From Marinobacterium zhoushanense (GTDB taxonomy: Bacteria > Pseudomonadota > Gammaproteobacteria > Pseudomonadales > Balneatricaceae), in contig NZ_BMIJ01000005.1 of the NCBI RefSeq assembly GCF_014641945.1, positions 62,001-126,000 on the forward strand: a DNA stretch of 64,000 bases. Reading direction: 5' to 3'. The notes beneath the pieces are model-generated. The model saw only the letters and a list, made by a program, of their open reading frames with translations, did not search any database and was not told where the DNA came from. The translations under genes and the position numbers were made by a program. Of the stretch, positions 36,858 to 45,665 are shown one piece after another. The stretch's first letter is position 1; every line of letters starts with the position of its first letter.

Positions 36858-38407
36858 CGGGCGATACCGCGATGGCGCAGGGCGCTCATACCTTGATGGT
36901 GCAAGGCGCTCATACCTTGATGGTGCAAGGCGCTCATACCTTGATGGTGCAAGGCACCACGTCCGACGCCGGCAAGAGCACGCTGGTGGCCGGGCTGTGC
37001 CGGGTACTCAAGCGACGCGGTATCGACGTGGCGCCGTTCAAACCGCAGAACATGGCGCTGAACAGCGCGGTGACCGCCGAGGGGGGCGAGATCGGACGCG
37101 CCCAGGCGGTGCAGGCCCAGGCCTGTGGCCTGGCACCCCACGTGGATATGAACCCGGTGCTGCTCAAGCCCTGTTCCGATACTGGCGCCCAGGTGATCAT
37201 CCATGGCAGGGCTGTGGATAACATGGAGGCGACCAGCTACCACGACTACAAGGCGGTGGCCTGGCAGGCGGTGGCCGAGTCCCACCGGCGGCTGTGCCAA
37301 GGCTATCAGGCGGTGGTAGTGGAGGGAGCAGGCTCTCCGGCGGAGATCAACCTGCGTGATCGCGATATCGCCAATATGGGCTTTGCTGAGCGGGTGGACT
37401 GTCCGGTGATCCTGATCGCCGATATCGACAAGGGCGGCGTGTTTGCCCATCTGGTGGGCACCCTGGAGCTGCTCAGTCCAAGTGAGCAGGCGAGGATCAA
37501 GGGTTTCGTGATCAACCGCTTCCGCGGCGACATCGCACTGCTCAAACCTGGGCTGGACTGGCTCGAGCAGCGCACCGGCAAGCCGGTGCTGGGAGTGCTG
37601 CCCTACCTGCACGGTCTGCACCTGGAGGCGGAGGATGCCGTTGCCACGGCCGAGAGCGGGGAGAAGAGTGCTGATGCGCTGAAGATCGTCGTGCCGGTCC
37701 TGCCCCATATCAGTAACCACACGGATTTCGACCCGCTACGCCTGCATCCCCAGGTTCGGCTCAGTTTTGTCGGTCCCGATCAGCCAAAACCGCCTGCGGA
37801 CCTGGTGATCCTGCCCGGATCCAAATCGGTCCGCAACGATCTCGACTGGCTGCGGGTGCAGGGTTGGGAGGAGTACCTGATGCGGCATCTACGCTACGGT
37901 GGCCGGGTGCTGGGGATCTGTGGCGGTTACCAGATGCTCGGTGAATGGGTCGACGATCCGCTGGGTATCGAAGGGCCGGTGGGCAGCAGTCCCGGACTGA
38001 ACCTGCTGCCGCTGAGCACAGAGCTCAAGGCGGAGAAGATCCTGCGCAACAGCAGCGGACAGCTGTTTCTTGATGGCCGTCAGGCGCCGATTCGGGGATA
38101 CGAAATACACTGTGGCATCAGTCGCCTGGCGTCTGATGCCCAGGCATTGCTGGCCCTGGAGCAGGGGCTTGACGGCACCCTGTCCGAGGATGGGCAGGTG
38201 GCCGGCTGTTACCTGCACGGGTTGTTTGAGCAGCCCGAGGCGTGCGAGGCATTTCTGCAGTGGGCCGGTTTGGCGCAGGCGCAGCGCATCGACTACGTCG
38301 GCATCCGCGAAGCGGCTATCGAGCGCCTGGCCGATACGCTGGAGCAGCATCTGGATCTGGACGCGGTACTGGCGCTGCTGGGGCAGCCAAAGAGGGAGAC
38401 AGCATGA
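36854..38407 (+). CDS. cobQ: cobyric acid synthase with N-terminal peptide triplication
   Basis: A 517-residue glutamine-dependent amidotransferase that adds four amide groups to adenosylcobyrinic acid a,c-diamide. The start ATG overlaps the cobD stop and has AGGAGG eight bases upstream. The P-loop [28 protein letters not shown] and [12 protein letters not shown] are intact. The amidotransferase domain has the cysteine in [10 protein letters not shown] and the histidine in YLHGLFE. Relatives begin just before TLMVQGT; here that stretch is preceded by two more copies of an eight-residue unit (GAHTLMVQ), making an extended N-terminus. Confidence 0.93.
   Translation: MTGDTAMAQGAHTLMVQGAHTLMVQGAHTLMVQGTTSDAGKSTLVAGLCRVLKRRGIDVAPFKPQNMALNSAVTAEGGEIGRAQAVQAQACGLAPHVDMNPVLLKPCSDTGAQVIIHGRAVDNMEATSYHDYKAVAWQAVAESHRRLCQGYQAVVVEGAGSPAEINLRDRDIANMGFAERVDCPVILIADIDKGGVFAHLVGTLELLSPSEQARIKGFVINRFRGDIALLKPGLDWLEQRTGKPVLGVLPYLHGLHLEAEDAVATAESGEKSADALKIVVPVLPHISNHTDFDPLRLHPQVRLSFVGPDQPKPPADLVILPGSKSVRNDLDWLRVQGWEEYLMRHLRYGGRVLGICGGYQMLGEWVDDPLGIEGPVGSSPGLNLLPLSTELKAEKILRNSSGQLFLDGRQAPIRGYEIHCGISRLASDAQALLALEQGLDGTLSEDGQVAGCYLHGLFEQPEACEAFLQWAGLAQAQRIDYVGIREAAIERLADTLEQHLDLDAVLALLGQPKRETA
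36881..36952 (+). repeat. exact 24-bp tandem triplication inside cobQ
   Basis: Three identical adjacent 24-base copies (GGCGCTCATACCTTGATGGT plus GCAA) start at 36881, 36905 and 36929. The unit keeps frame and encodes GAHTLMVQ. The last copy runs into the P-loop strand. No base differs between copies, which argues for recent or ongoing slippage. Each copy contains an internal in-frame ATG. Confidence 0.95.
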
Positions 38408-38919
38408 TCCGCTTTATTACCGGTGGCGCCCGTTGCGGTAAAAGCAGCCGAGCCGAACAGCTGGCGGCCGCATCCGGGCTGGAGGTGGTCTATATCGCCA
38501 CCGCCGAGGCGCGGGATGCCGAGATGGAGTCACGCCTGGCCAGCCATCGGGCGCGTCGGCCAGCGCATTGGCGCACCATTGAGGAGCCGCTGGCGTTGGC
38601 GCAGGTGGTGCGCGACCAGCAGGGCCCTGAGCGCTGTCTGCTGGTCGATTGTCTGACCCTGTGGATAACCAACCAGTTACTCGCCGGTGCTGATATTCGC
38701 GCCGAGCGCGAGTCCCTGGTCGCCGAGCTGGCGCGGGCCCAGGGGGAGATCATCCTGGTGTCCAACGAGACCGGCATGGGGGTGGTGCCGATGGGCGAGT
38801 TGAGTCGACGTTTCGTCGACGAGTCGGGTTGGCTGCACCAGGCGGTGGCGGCGCAGGCCGACCAGGTGGTGTTGATGGTGGCGGGGCTGCCGTTGGTGGT
38901 AAAGGGGGATAGGGTGTGA
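38404..38919 (+). CDS. cobU: adenosylcobinamide kinase / guanylyltransferase
   Basis: A 171-residue bifunctional enzyme. P-loop [15 protein letters not shown] lies at the N-terminus, the guanylylated histidine in [16 protein letters not shown], and [13 protein letters not shown] and [10 protein letters not shown] are conserved. It phosphorylates adenosylcobinamide and converts it to the GDP form in the cytoplasm. Both junctions overlap neighbouring genes (ATGA at the start, GTGA at the end). Confidence 0.94.
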   Translation: MIRFITGGARCGKSSRAEQLAAASGLEVVYIATAEARDAEMESRLASHRARRPAHWRTIEEPLALAQVVRDQQGPERCLLVDCLTLWITNQLLAGADIRAERESLVAELARAQGEIILVSNETGMGVVPMGELSRRFVDESGWLHQAVAAQADQVVLMVAGLPLVVKGDRV

Positions 38920-40001
38920 GCTGTGCGACAGGTTATGAGCGGGCGTTCCTGGATTGGCTGGAGTCGCCGTCGGCGCCACTTCACCGGCAGGCGGTTGTCG
39001 AGGCGGAGTCGCGGCAGCAGCAACTGACCAAGCCGGTCGGGGCACTGGGTGATCTGGAACGGCTGGCGATCCGCCTGGCCGGTATGCAGGGCAAGCCTTG
39101 TCCCCAGGCGGAGCGGGTGGCAATCGCGGTGTTTGCCGCCGATCACGGTGTGGCCGCCGAGGGGGTGTCGGCCTATCCGCAGGCGGTGACGGCGCAGATG
39201 ATCGCCAACTTCGCCAACGGCGGCGCCGCGATCAGCGTCGCCGCGCGCGCACTCGATGCTCGCTTGCGCGTCTATAACCTGGGCACGGTGACCGAGTTGG
39301 CGCCTTTGCCGGGTGTGGAGAGCTGCGTGATCGCCCCGCAGAGCGGCAACCTGGCCTGTGAGCCCGCGATGACCCCGGCACAGCTGGCACGGGCGATGGC
39401 GGTGGGGCGCCAGGCGGTAATTCAGGCATCGGCGGATCAGCCGCTGGACCTGTTTATCGGCGGCGAAATGGGCATCGGCAACACCACCTCCGCCACCGCT
39501 CTGGCCGCCGCCCTGCTCGAGCAACCGGCGGTGACGCTGGCGGGCCCCGGCACCGGGCTCGACAGCGCCGGCATCCTGCACAAGGTGGCGGTGATCGAGC
39601 GCGCGTTGGCGCTGCACCAGCCACGGGTTGAGCAACCGCTGGAGCTGTTGCGTTGCCTGGGCGGATTCGAGATCGCGGCACTGTGCGGCGCCTACCTGCA
39701 CTGCGGTCAGCAGGGAGTGCCGGTGCTGGTCGACGGCTTTATCTGCACCGTGGCGGCGATGATCGCCTGCCGCCTGCAGCCGCAGTTGAGTGACTGGTTG
39801 ATCTTCTCGCACTGCTCCGCCGAACCGGGCTATGCGCAGCTGTTGGACAACCTGCCCTCCTGGCCGCTGCTGGATCTTGGGTTGCGCCTGGGCGAGGGCA
39901 GCGGCGCGGCGGTGGCGGTCCCGCTGATCCGCATGGCCTGTACCCTGCACGCGCAGATGGCCACCTTCGACGAGGCGGCGGTGTCGGGAGCGACCGCATG
40001 A
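38916..40001 (+). CDS. cobT: nicotinate-nucleotide-dimethylbenzimidazole phosphoribosyltransferase
   Basis: A 361-residue CobT. The GTG start overlaps the cobU stop. Conserved parts include [50 protein letters not shown] and the catalytic glutamate region [16 protein letters not shown] near the C-terminus. It transfers phosphoribose to dimethylbenzimidazole (from BluB) to make alpha-ribazole phosphate. All catalytic sequences are intact. Confidence 0.95.
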   Translation: MSCATGYERAFLDWLESPSAPLHRQAVVEAESRQQQLTKPVGALGDLERLAIRLAGMQGKPCPQAERVAIAVFAADHGVAAEGVSAYPQAVTAQMIANFANGGAAISVAARALDARLRVYNLGTVTELAPLPGVESCVIAPQSGNLACEPAMTPAQLARAMAVGRQAVIQASADQPLDLFIGGEMGIGNTTSATALAAALLEQPAVTLAGPGTGLDSAGILHKVAVIERALALHQPRVEQPLELLRCLGGFEIAALCGAYLHCGQQGVPVLVDGFICTVAAMIACRLQPQLSDWLIFSHCSAEPGYAQLLDNLPSWPLLDLGLRLGEGSGAAVAVPLIRMACTLHAQMATFDEAAVSGATA

Positions 40002-40558
40002 GTCTGTGTATCGATCTGCTGCGCCACGGCGAAACCAGCCTGGGCCGCTGCTATCTGGGGCGTACCGATGCGGCATTGACCGAGCATGGCTGGCAGCAGA
40101 TGTCAGCGGCGCTGGCGCAACGATCGCCGGCGGAGTATGACGCCGTTATCAGTTCGCCACTGGCGCGCTGTCTGAGCTTCGCCCGCGACTGGGCCGGGGC
40201 CGAGCGGTTAATTGTCGAGCCGCGCCTGGCCGAGTATGACTTCGGCGACTGGGATGGACTCAGCGGAGAGGCGATCTATGCCCACTCTCCGGGGGCGCTG
40301 GAGCGGTTCTGGCGCGACCCCTGGCAATATCCGCCACCCGGTGCCGAGACCATGCAGGCGTTTTATGTACGACTGGATGCGGTGTTAGGCGAGCTTCGGC
40401 GACGCCAGTCCGGCCGGGTACTGCTAATCTGCCACGGCGGCGTGATCTGCGTGATGCGCTGCCTGATCCAGCGTCTGCCGCGGGAGCAGCTGTTCGAGCA
40501 GATGCCTGAACATGGCTCCCTGCACAGTTTCATGGATACCGGCCCGTGCACACCCTGA
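39998..40558 (+). CDS. cobC: alpha-ribazole phosphatase, histidine phosphatase family
   Basis: A 186-residue phosphoglycerate-mutase-like phosphatase. The catalytic RHGE is in [12 protein letters not shown], the second acid region is [14 protein letters not shown], and the second histidine is in [14 protein letters not shown]. In this context it removes the 5' phosphate of alpha-ribazole phosphate. It overlaps cobT at its start by four bases and cobS at its end by 13 bases. Confidence 0.88.
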   Translation: MSLCIDLLRHGETSLGRCYLGRTDAALTEHGWQQMSAALAQRSPAEYDAVISSPLARCLSFARDWAGAERLIVEPRLAEYDFGDWDGLSGEAIYAHSPGALERFWRDPWQYPPPGAETMQAFYVRLDAVLGELRRRQSGRVLLICHGGVICVMRCLIQRLPREQLFEQMPEHGSLHSFMDTGPCTP

Positions 40559-41322
40559 GCCACCACCTGCGGGCGTTCAAATCCGCCCTGCAGTTCCTCA
40601 CCCTGCTCCCGGTGCAGCTTGCAGAGGTTCCGGATCGACGGCAGCAGGCGCTGGCGATGCTCTACTACCCGGCGGTCGGGCTGCTGATCGGTGCCCTGCT
40701 CTGTACCGGCGCGATACTGAGTGACGGCTTGCCGCTGGAACTGCGGGCAACGCTGCTGCTGCTGCTCTGGTGTGGTGTGACCGGCGGTCTGCATCTGGAT
40801 GGGCTGGCCGACAGCGGTGATGGCTGGATGGGAGGGCTGGGTGATCGCGAGCGCACCCTGGCGATCATGAAAGATCCCCATATCGGCGCCAGTGGGGTGT
40901 TGGTGTTGCTGCTACAGCTGCTGTTGAAGTGGAGCCTGCTACTGGCATTGCTGCCGCAGACCGACTGGCTTGCGCTGTTGCTGGCGCCGGTGGCCGCACG
41001 GACCGCAGCCCTGCTGCTGCTGGTGCAAACCCCCTATGCCCGCCCAGGCGGTATCGCCGGCGAGATGCTGGCCGAGTTGCCAAGTGGCGCAGTTTACCTA
41101 CTGGTCGCGGGCGTGGGGCTGGGCCTGCTGTTGATACAGCCGCTCTGGCTGGCGCTTCCGGCCCTGGTCTATCTGTTGGCGCGCAGGGCGATGCTGCGGC
41201 GCTTGGGCGGCTGCACCGGGGATACTGCCGGGGCACTGATCGAACTTAGCGAGAGCGCCCTGATATTCGCAGCGGTATTGGCTCACTTGGCAACCGGTTC
41301 TCTCGCACTTCCGCCAACCTGA
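40546..41322 (+). CDS. cobS: adenosylcobinamide-GDP ribazoletransferase (cobalamin synthase)
   Basis: A 258-residue inner-membrane protein with about six helices. The active-site sequence GGLHLDGLADSGDGWMGG carries the acidic residues for metal binding, followed by MKDPHIGASGV. It joins alpha-ribazole to adenosylcobinamide-GDP, the last main step. The GTG start lies inside cobC. Its 3' end overlaps the convergent sirtuin gene by 40 bases. Confidence 0.93.
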   Translation: MHTLSHHLRAFKSALQFLTLLPVQLAEVPDRRQQALAMLYYPAVGLLIGALLCTGAILSDGLPLELRATLLLLLWCGVTGGLHLDGLADSGDGWMGGLGDRERTLAIMKDPHIGASGVLVLLLQLLLKWSLLLALLPQTDWLALLLAPVAARTAALLLLVQTPYARPGGIAGEMLAELPSGAVYLLVAGVGLGLLLIQPLWLALPALVYLLARRAMLRRLGGCTGDTAGALIELSESALIFAAVLAHLATGSLALPPT

Positions 41323-42149
41323 GCGGCGGGCATCTGTAATGCCTGGATCAGCTGTTCCAGTGTCGGTCCGATCGGCGCATCCAGTTTCAGGTCTAGCAGT
41401 TCGTCGGCGCGGGTGCGCCCGAGGGTCAGCGCCGCCATCGGTTTGTGCCACTCCCGGGCCCGTTTACAGAAGCGAAAGCCCGAGTAGACCATCAGTGAAG
41501 AGCCAATCACCAGCAGGGCGTCGGCGCGTTGCAGGGCATCGAGGGCCTGCACAACCCGGGTTTTGGGCACGTTATCGCCAAAGAATACCACGTCGGGCTT
41601 GAGAATCCCGCCGCAGCGGGGGCAGTGCGGTACCTCGAAACGGCTGAAATCCACCTCCAGATCGGCATCGCCATCGGGCGCGGTCTTGGCACTGAAGTGG
41701 GTGAACGCCGGATTCATCTGTGCCGAGCGACCGTGTACCTCGTCGCGACTGCAGCGGTAATCGCACCCCATGCAGATCACCTGATCGGCGCGGCCATGCA
41801 GATCGATCACCGCCTGGGATCCGGCGCGCTGATGCAGGCCGTCCACATTCTGGGTTACCAGCAGTTCGACATGGCCCAGCCGTTCCAGCAGGGCCAGCGC
41901 CTGGTGTGCCAGGTTGGGGCGCGCCTGCTGCATCACCGGCCAGCCGATCAGGCTGCGCCCCCAATAGCGTTGCCGTGTGCTATGGCTGTGCATGAAGTCG
42001 GCATGCTGTACCGGTTGTTTGCGCTTCCACTGACCGTTACGGTCGCGGTAATCGGGGATGCCCGAATCGGTGCTGATACCGGCGCCGGTCAGCACCAGCA
42101 GGCGCGGGTGGTGGCGTAGGAACTGGAGCAGTGACGGACTCAATGACAT
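41283..42149 (-). CDS. SIR2-family NAD-dependent protein deacylase, SIRT4-like
   Basis: A 288-residue sirtuin. The NAD site is LTGAGISTDSGIPDYRDRNG, followed by TQNVDGLHQRAGS and the catalytic histidine in DLHGRADQV. Zinc cysteines are in CMGCDYRC and CPRCGG. The sequence RQRYWGRSLIGWP and KPDVVFFGDNVP are close to class II (SIRT4-like) sirtuins rather than the CobB class. It may act as deacylase or ADP-ribosyltransferase in the cytoplasm. It is convergent with cobS and overlaps its 3' end by 40 bases, so the two transcripts are antisense there. Confidence 0.88.
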   Translation of the reverse strand: MSLSPSLLQFLRHHPRLLVLTGAGISTDSGIPDYRDRNGQWKRKQPVQHADFMHSHSTRQRYWGRSLIGWPVMQQARPNLAHQALALLERLGHVELLVTQNVDGLHQRAGSQAVIDLHGRADQVICMGCDYRCSRDEVHGRSAQMNPAFTHFSAKTAPDGDADLEVDFSRFEVPHCPRCGGILKPDVVFFGDNVPKTRVVQALDALQRADALLVIGSSLMVYSGFRFCKRAREWHKPMAALTLGRTRADELLDLKLDAPIGPTLEQLIQALQMPAAQVGGSAREPVAK

Positions 42150-42255
42150 GGGCGCATCTTTTCCTCAGGGGTAGACAGCGACTCTACCTGTACCGGACCC
42201 GGGATGGCATTTTTGCTGACAGCAAACGCCTGCTCCCCCGGCATGGCGGTTCCGT

Positions 42256-43221
42256 TTATAAGCGTAGCAGCATGCCATCACGGCTGATCAGCCAGCTGGC
42301 GAGGTCCTCGGCCAGTTGCAGTTGGCCGTTGAAGTACTGTCTGGCCTCGGTGCGAATCTCGCAGATCAGACGGTCGTTGCTGCGCCGCGGTTTGCTCAGG
42401 TAGCGCGGACTGAAATGGGTCAGAATCAGGTTGGGGATCCGCTGCTGCTCGGCGAAGCGTGCCACCCGCTCGGCACTGCTGTGCTGCGGCTCGGGGCCGA
42501 CCTGCTGCAGGATGTCGGCGGTGTAGGTCGCCTCATGTACCAGCAGGTCCGCTCCCTGGCACAGGCCGGCGAGCAGTTCCGGGCGGTCGTTGTCGCCGGC
42601 GATAACAGCAACCCGCGGCTTGCGAGAAAGTCGGGTGAAGTCGGTACTGCTCAGCCAGCGGCCATCGGCCAGCTGTAGATCTTCGCCGCGCTGAAGATGG
42701 GCGTATTCGGGGCCTGGTGAGATCCCTTCCGCCCGCAGACGCTGCACATCCAGTTGCAGCGGAATCTGGCTTTCACGCAGGCGGTATGCCCAGCACTCGG
42801 TACGATGGCTCAGCGCTGCGGCGCTGATCTGGAAACCGCCGGCGGTAATATCGAGCCTTTCATCGACCGCCAGGAACTGCAGTGGATAGTCGATCTGCAT
42901 CTCGGTGAACTGCATGACGGCTTGCAGATACTCCCAGACCGCCACCGGCCCGACCAGTGTCAGCGGCGCGGTGCGGCCGTTGAGCTGGCAGGAGGCGAGC
43001 AGCCCCGGTAGGCCGTAGCAGTGATCGCCGTGGATATGGGTGATCAGTATCGCTTCCAGCTTCAGCGGAGAGAGCGGGGTACGCAGCAGCTGATGCTGGG
43101 TCGCTTCGCCGCAGTCGACCAGGACCCAGGGTTTGCCGTGCTCGGGCTGGACGGCGGTGGCACTGACGTTGCGATAACGTGTGGGGGCACCGGATGAGGT
43201 GCCGAGAAAGGTGATCTTCAC
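42256..43221 (-). CDS. rnz: ribonuclease Z
   Basis: A 321-residue metallo-beta-lactamase-fold nuclease. The GTG at 43221 gives the family start (VKITFLGTSSGAPTRYRN); the upstream open frame is not needed. Zinc ligands are in THIHGDHCYGLPGLL, HEATYTADI and LTHFSPRY. The length and layout match RNase Z/ElaC, which trims tRNA 3' ends, or RNase BN in E. coli. It is cytoplasmic. The 42150-42255 gap to the sirtuin holds nothing else evident. Confidence 0.9.
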   Translation of the reverse strand: MKITFLGTSSGAPTRYRNVSATAVQPEHGKPWVLVDCGEATQHQLLRTPLSPLKLEAILITHIHGDHCYGLPGLLASCQLNGRTAPLTLVGPVAVWEYLQAVMQFTEMQIDYPLQFLAVDERLDITAGGFQISAAALSHRTECWAYRLRESQIPLQLDVQRLRAEGISPGPEYAHLQRGEDLQLADGRWLSSTDFTRLSRKPRVAVIAGDNDRPELLAGLCQGADLLVHEATYTADILQQVGPEPQHSSAERVARFAEQQRIPNLILTHFSPRYLSKPRRSNDRLICEIRTEARQYFNGQLQLAEDLASWLISRDGMLLRL

Positions 43222-43309
43222 TGCATGGCCCCTACAGCTTGCCTGAGCCTTCAGTGTAAAACAGCCCGGCGCGGATGTATCGGGGCCGGGCTGCAATCGG
43301 GGCGGCAAG

Positions 43310-43867
43310 TCAGTCGATATCCTCAGGCTGGGGCGCGCGCTTGCGTCCGGTCAGCATCGCCCTGACCAGGCTCTCGCGGTGGCGCAGGCTGGCTAACAGC
43401 ACGCCCGCCAGATGCAGGCCCACCAATAGCAGGACCAGGTTGCCGATCAGCTCATGCAGCTCCTCGACCCACTCCTCACCCCAGAATCGGTCGGTGGTGC
43501 CGAGCCAGCCGCTGACGCAGAGCAGTGTCAGCGTGCCGAGCAGCACAACGACCATCATGCCGCCGGCCGGATTATGGCCGATGTGACGCGCTTCGCGGGC
43601 GTGGCGTATATCCTGCAGATAGTCGATCACAATACGTGGATGACGCACGAACTGCGCAAAGCGCGCATAGCGCGAGCCGATCAGCCCCCAGAGGATGCGG
43701 ATGAGGACCAGCCCAATCACGATGTAACCGCAGGACTCGTGCAGACTCTGCCACTCGTCTGCGCTGATCCAGGCGATTGCGAAGCTCAGCACCAGCGACC
43801 AGTGGAAGACCCGCACCAGCGGGTCCCAGACTTTGACCGTTGCCGGCGCTGCGGTGGTGGTTTTCAT
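43310..43867 (-). CDS. cytochrome b561-type membrane protein
   Basis: A 185-residue four-helix membrane protein of the b561/Ni-Fe hydrogenase b subunit type. Histidines suitable for heme b occur in VRVFHWSLVLSFAIAWIS, WQSLHESCGYIVIG, EELHELIGNLVLLLVGLHLAG and the second helix region. It would shuttle electrons between quinone and a periplasmic partner. A PepSY-domain protein gene lies 12 bases upstream on the same strand, and the pair is common as a small redox operon in proteobacteria. The partner is unknown. Confidence 0.87.
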   Translation of the reverse strand: MKTTTAAPATVKVWDPLVRVFHWSLVLSFAIAWISADEWQSLHESCGYIVIGLVLIRILWGLIGSRYARFAQFVRHPRIVIDYLQDIRHAREARHIGHNPAGGMMVVVLLGTLTLLCVSGWLGTTDRFWGEEWVEELHELIGNLVLLLVGLHLAGVLLASLRHRESLVRAMLTGRKRAPQPEDID

Positions 43868-43879
43868 CGCCCGCTCCTG

Positions 43880-44146
43880 TTAATCCTGCTGCTTGACGAT
43901 TTCAAAGCTCTGCGGATCGAAGTAGGCTTCGACGCGCTCGCCCTGTGCGTTCTTCGCGTAGACCTCGTAACAGCCTTCGTCGACCTTGATCTTACGGATC
44001 TCCCAGCCCTTGGCCTGCAGTGACTGCTCAAGCGCCTCCTGGGGTTGCCACTGCGCCTTGGGTACGTCGCATAGCACCTCTTCGGCATGGGCGGTGGTAG
44101 ATAAGGCGGCGCTGGAGATCAACAGAGCGGTGATCAGTTTGTTCAT
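43880..44146 (-). CDS. periplasmic PepSY-domain protein
   Basis: An 88-residue protein with a clear signal peptide (MNKLITALLISSAALSTTAHA) and a PepSY fold: EALEQSLQAKGWEIRKIKVD, CYEVYAKNAQGERVEAYFDP. Two cysteines remain in the mature part. Such small PepSY proteins usually accompany b-type cytochromes or two-component systems. Here it precedes the cytochrome b561 gene by 12 bases on the same strand. Confidence 0.85.
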   Translation of the reverse strand: MNKLITALLISSAALSTTAHAEEVLCDVPKAQWQPQEALEQSLQAKGWEIRKIKVDEGCYEVYAKNAQGERVEAYFDPQSFEIVKQQD

Positions 44147-44311
44147 GGCAAGACTCCTTGTTCACGGTTTCAGGATGGAGCCACTTTAGGTGGGTTAGCT
44201 TAAATAAAGCTTAAGGGGGTCGAGAAAACTCACTCAGGCTGTGCGGTGGCGGGCCGGGGGCTGCCGGGTGTGCTATAAACAGCCATTGGTACGAGCTTAG
44301 GAGGCGGGTGC

Positions 44312-45649
44312 ATGAAACTGAACGCCAAGTTGACGCTGTGCATGCTGTTGGTGGGCGTTACGGCGGCGATGCTGGTTGGTGGTATCGCCTACGGATTGCT
44401 GATGCGCGATTTTCGCCAGTCGGTACAGGATCAGGCGTTTAACCATTTTCAGTTCGACGTAGGGGCGTATCTGACCCGCTACGGCAGCTGGGAGCGGGGC
44501 CGGGCGCAGGAATCCTTCCATCAGTTTGTGCAACGTACAAGGGGAGTGCTTGAGTTCAATGCCATGAATGGCACGGGAGCGCGACCCGGGGTACCAGGAC
44601 CGCCTCAGAATGTGGTGCAGGGTAGCGTTGGACCACAGTCAGGTTCGGCGTCGCCAGACCCGACGCAAGCGAATATAAACGATGCCTCCGCCTTCCTCAG
44701 AGGTGGTATGGCGCCGTTTCTGTTTATGCTGACCGATCCCACCGGTGTAGTGGTCAAGCCGGGACCGGGCTATGCGGCGGGTGAGCAGATCGCCAGCGAT
44801 CTGCTCAAGCAGGGGCGTCCCATCGAACAGGGGGGGCGTGTCGTGCTGTTGGCAATTCCTCTGGGTGAGCCAAACCTGACGCCACAGGATCTCTCCTATC
44901 TGGCGGCCATGCGCCGCGCCCTCGGTTTCGGTATGGTCGGCGCTGCACTACTGGCGCTGGCCTTGGGCCTGCTATTCAGCCGCCGCGTCTGCAATCGCGT
45001 GTATGACATGACGGCGGCGGTACATGCCATGCGCGCCAACGGCGAGCTGGAGCAGGAGGTGCCGGTGCGCAGCCGGGATGAGATCGGCGAGTTGGCCGCT
45101 GCTTTCAACCGCATGAGCCGGGATCTGGCCTGCGCCCATGCGGAGATGCGTGAGGCGGCGGTGCGTGACCCGCTGACCCAGCTGCACAACCGGCGCTACT
45201 TCAATGAGCAGGCGGCGCTGGCGTTCGAGCAGGCGATGCGCTACGACCAGCCGCTGTGCGTCATGATCGCCGATCTCGATCACTTCAAGCAGATCAACGA
45301 CAGCTTCTCCCACGGCGTGGGTGACGAGGTGTTGAAACGGGTTGCGCAGTTGCTGCAGCAGAATATCCGCAAGAGCGATATCCTCGCCCGCCATGGCGGC
45401 GAGGAGTTCGTGATTCTATTCCCGCAGACCTCATTGCAGCAGGCCTATGAGCGCTGTGAGCGGCTGCGCCGCCAGATCGAAGCCAGCGACTGGCAGCAGG
45501 TGCACCCGCAACTGCGGGTGACCCTGAGTATCGGCCTTAACGACGCGCTGGCCCTGGGCAGTATCGAGCGGATGCTCAGCGCGGCGGACGAGGCGTTGTA
45601 CGCGGCCAAGCGCGCCGGACGCAATCGCATCGAGCCGGTGGCCGCCTGA
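44312..45649 (+). CDS. membrane diguanylate cyclase (HAMP-GGDEF)
   Basis: A 445-residue protein. Membrane segments at residues 9-31 and about 207-228 flank a periplasmic sensor with a low-complexity linker (PGVPGPPQNVVQGSV region). HAMP (about 230-285) and a GGDEF domain with active-site GGEEF in ARHGGEEFVILFP follow. The product-inhibition site RKSD lies five residues before it, so feedback by cyclic-di-GMP is expected. The start ATG follows AGGAGG. It synthesises cyclic-di-GMP and so opposes the HD-GYP enzyme at 19.4-22.3 kb. Confidence 0.92.
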   Translation: MKLNAKLTLCMLLVGVTAAMLVGGIAYGLLMRDFRQSVQDQAFNHFQFDVGAYLTRYGSWERGRAQESFHQFVQRTRGVLEFNAMNGTGARPGVPGPPQNVVQGSVGPQSGSASPDPTQANINDASAFLRGGMAPFLFMLTDPTGVVVKPGPGYAAGEQIASDLLKQGRPIEQGGRVVLLAIPLGEPNLTPQDLSYLAAMRRALGFGMVGAALLALALGLLFSRRVCNRVYDMTAAVHAMRANGELEQEVPVRSRDEIGELAAAFNRMSRDLACAHAEMREAAVRDPLTQLHNRRYFNEQAALAFEQAMRYDQPLCVMIADLDHFKQINDSFSHGVGDEVLKRVAQLLQQNIRKSDILARHGGEEFVILFPQTSLQQAYERCERLRRQIEASDWQQVHPQLRVTLSIGLNDALALGSIERMLSAADEALYAAKRAGRNRIEPVAA

Positions 45650-45665
45650 CACCACCGCGGCGGCC

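Noticed and set aside
36881..36952. Possible CRISPR-like array
   Set aside because: The three copies are directly adjacent without spacers and lie in frame inside cobQ.
38490..40076. 528-codon minus-strand open frame opposite cobU, cobT and cobC
   Set aside because: It crosses three overlapping conserved genes in antisense and has no recognisable content.
41283..42149. Naming the sirtuin CobB as part of B12 synthesis
   Set aside because: The sequence is SIRT4-like (class II), not CobB-class, and the corrin amidase already holds the name cobB in this operon.
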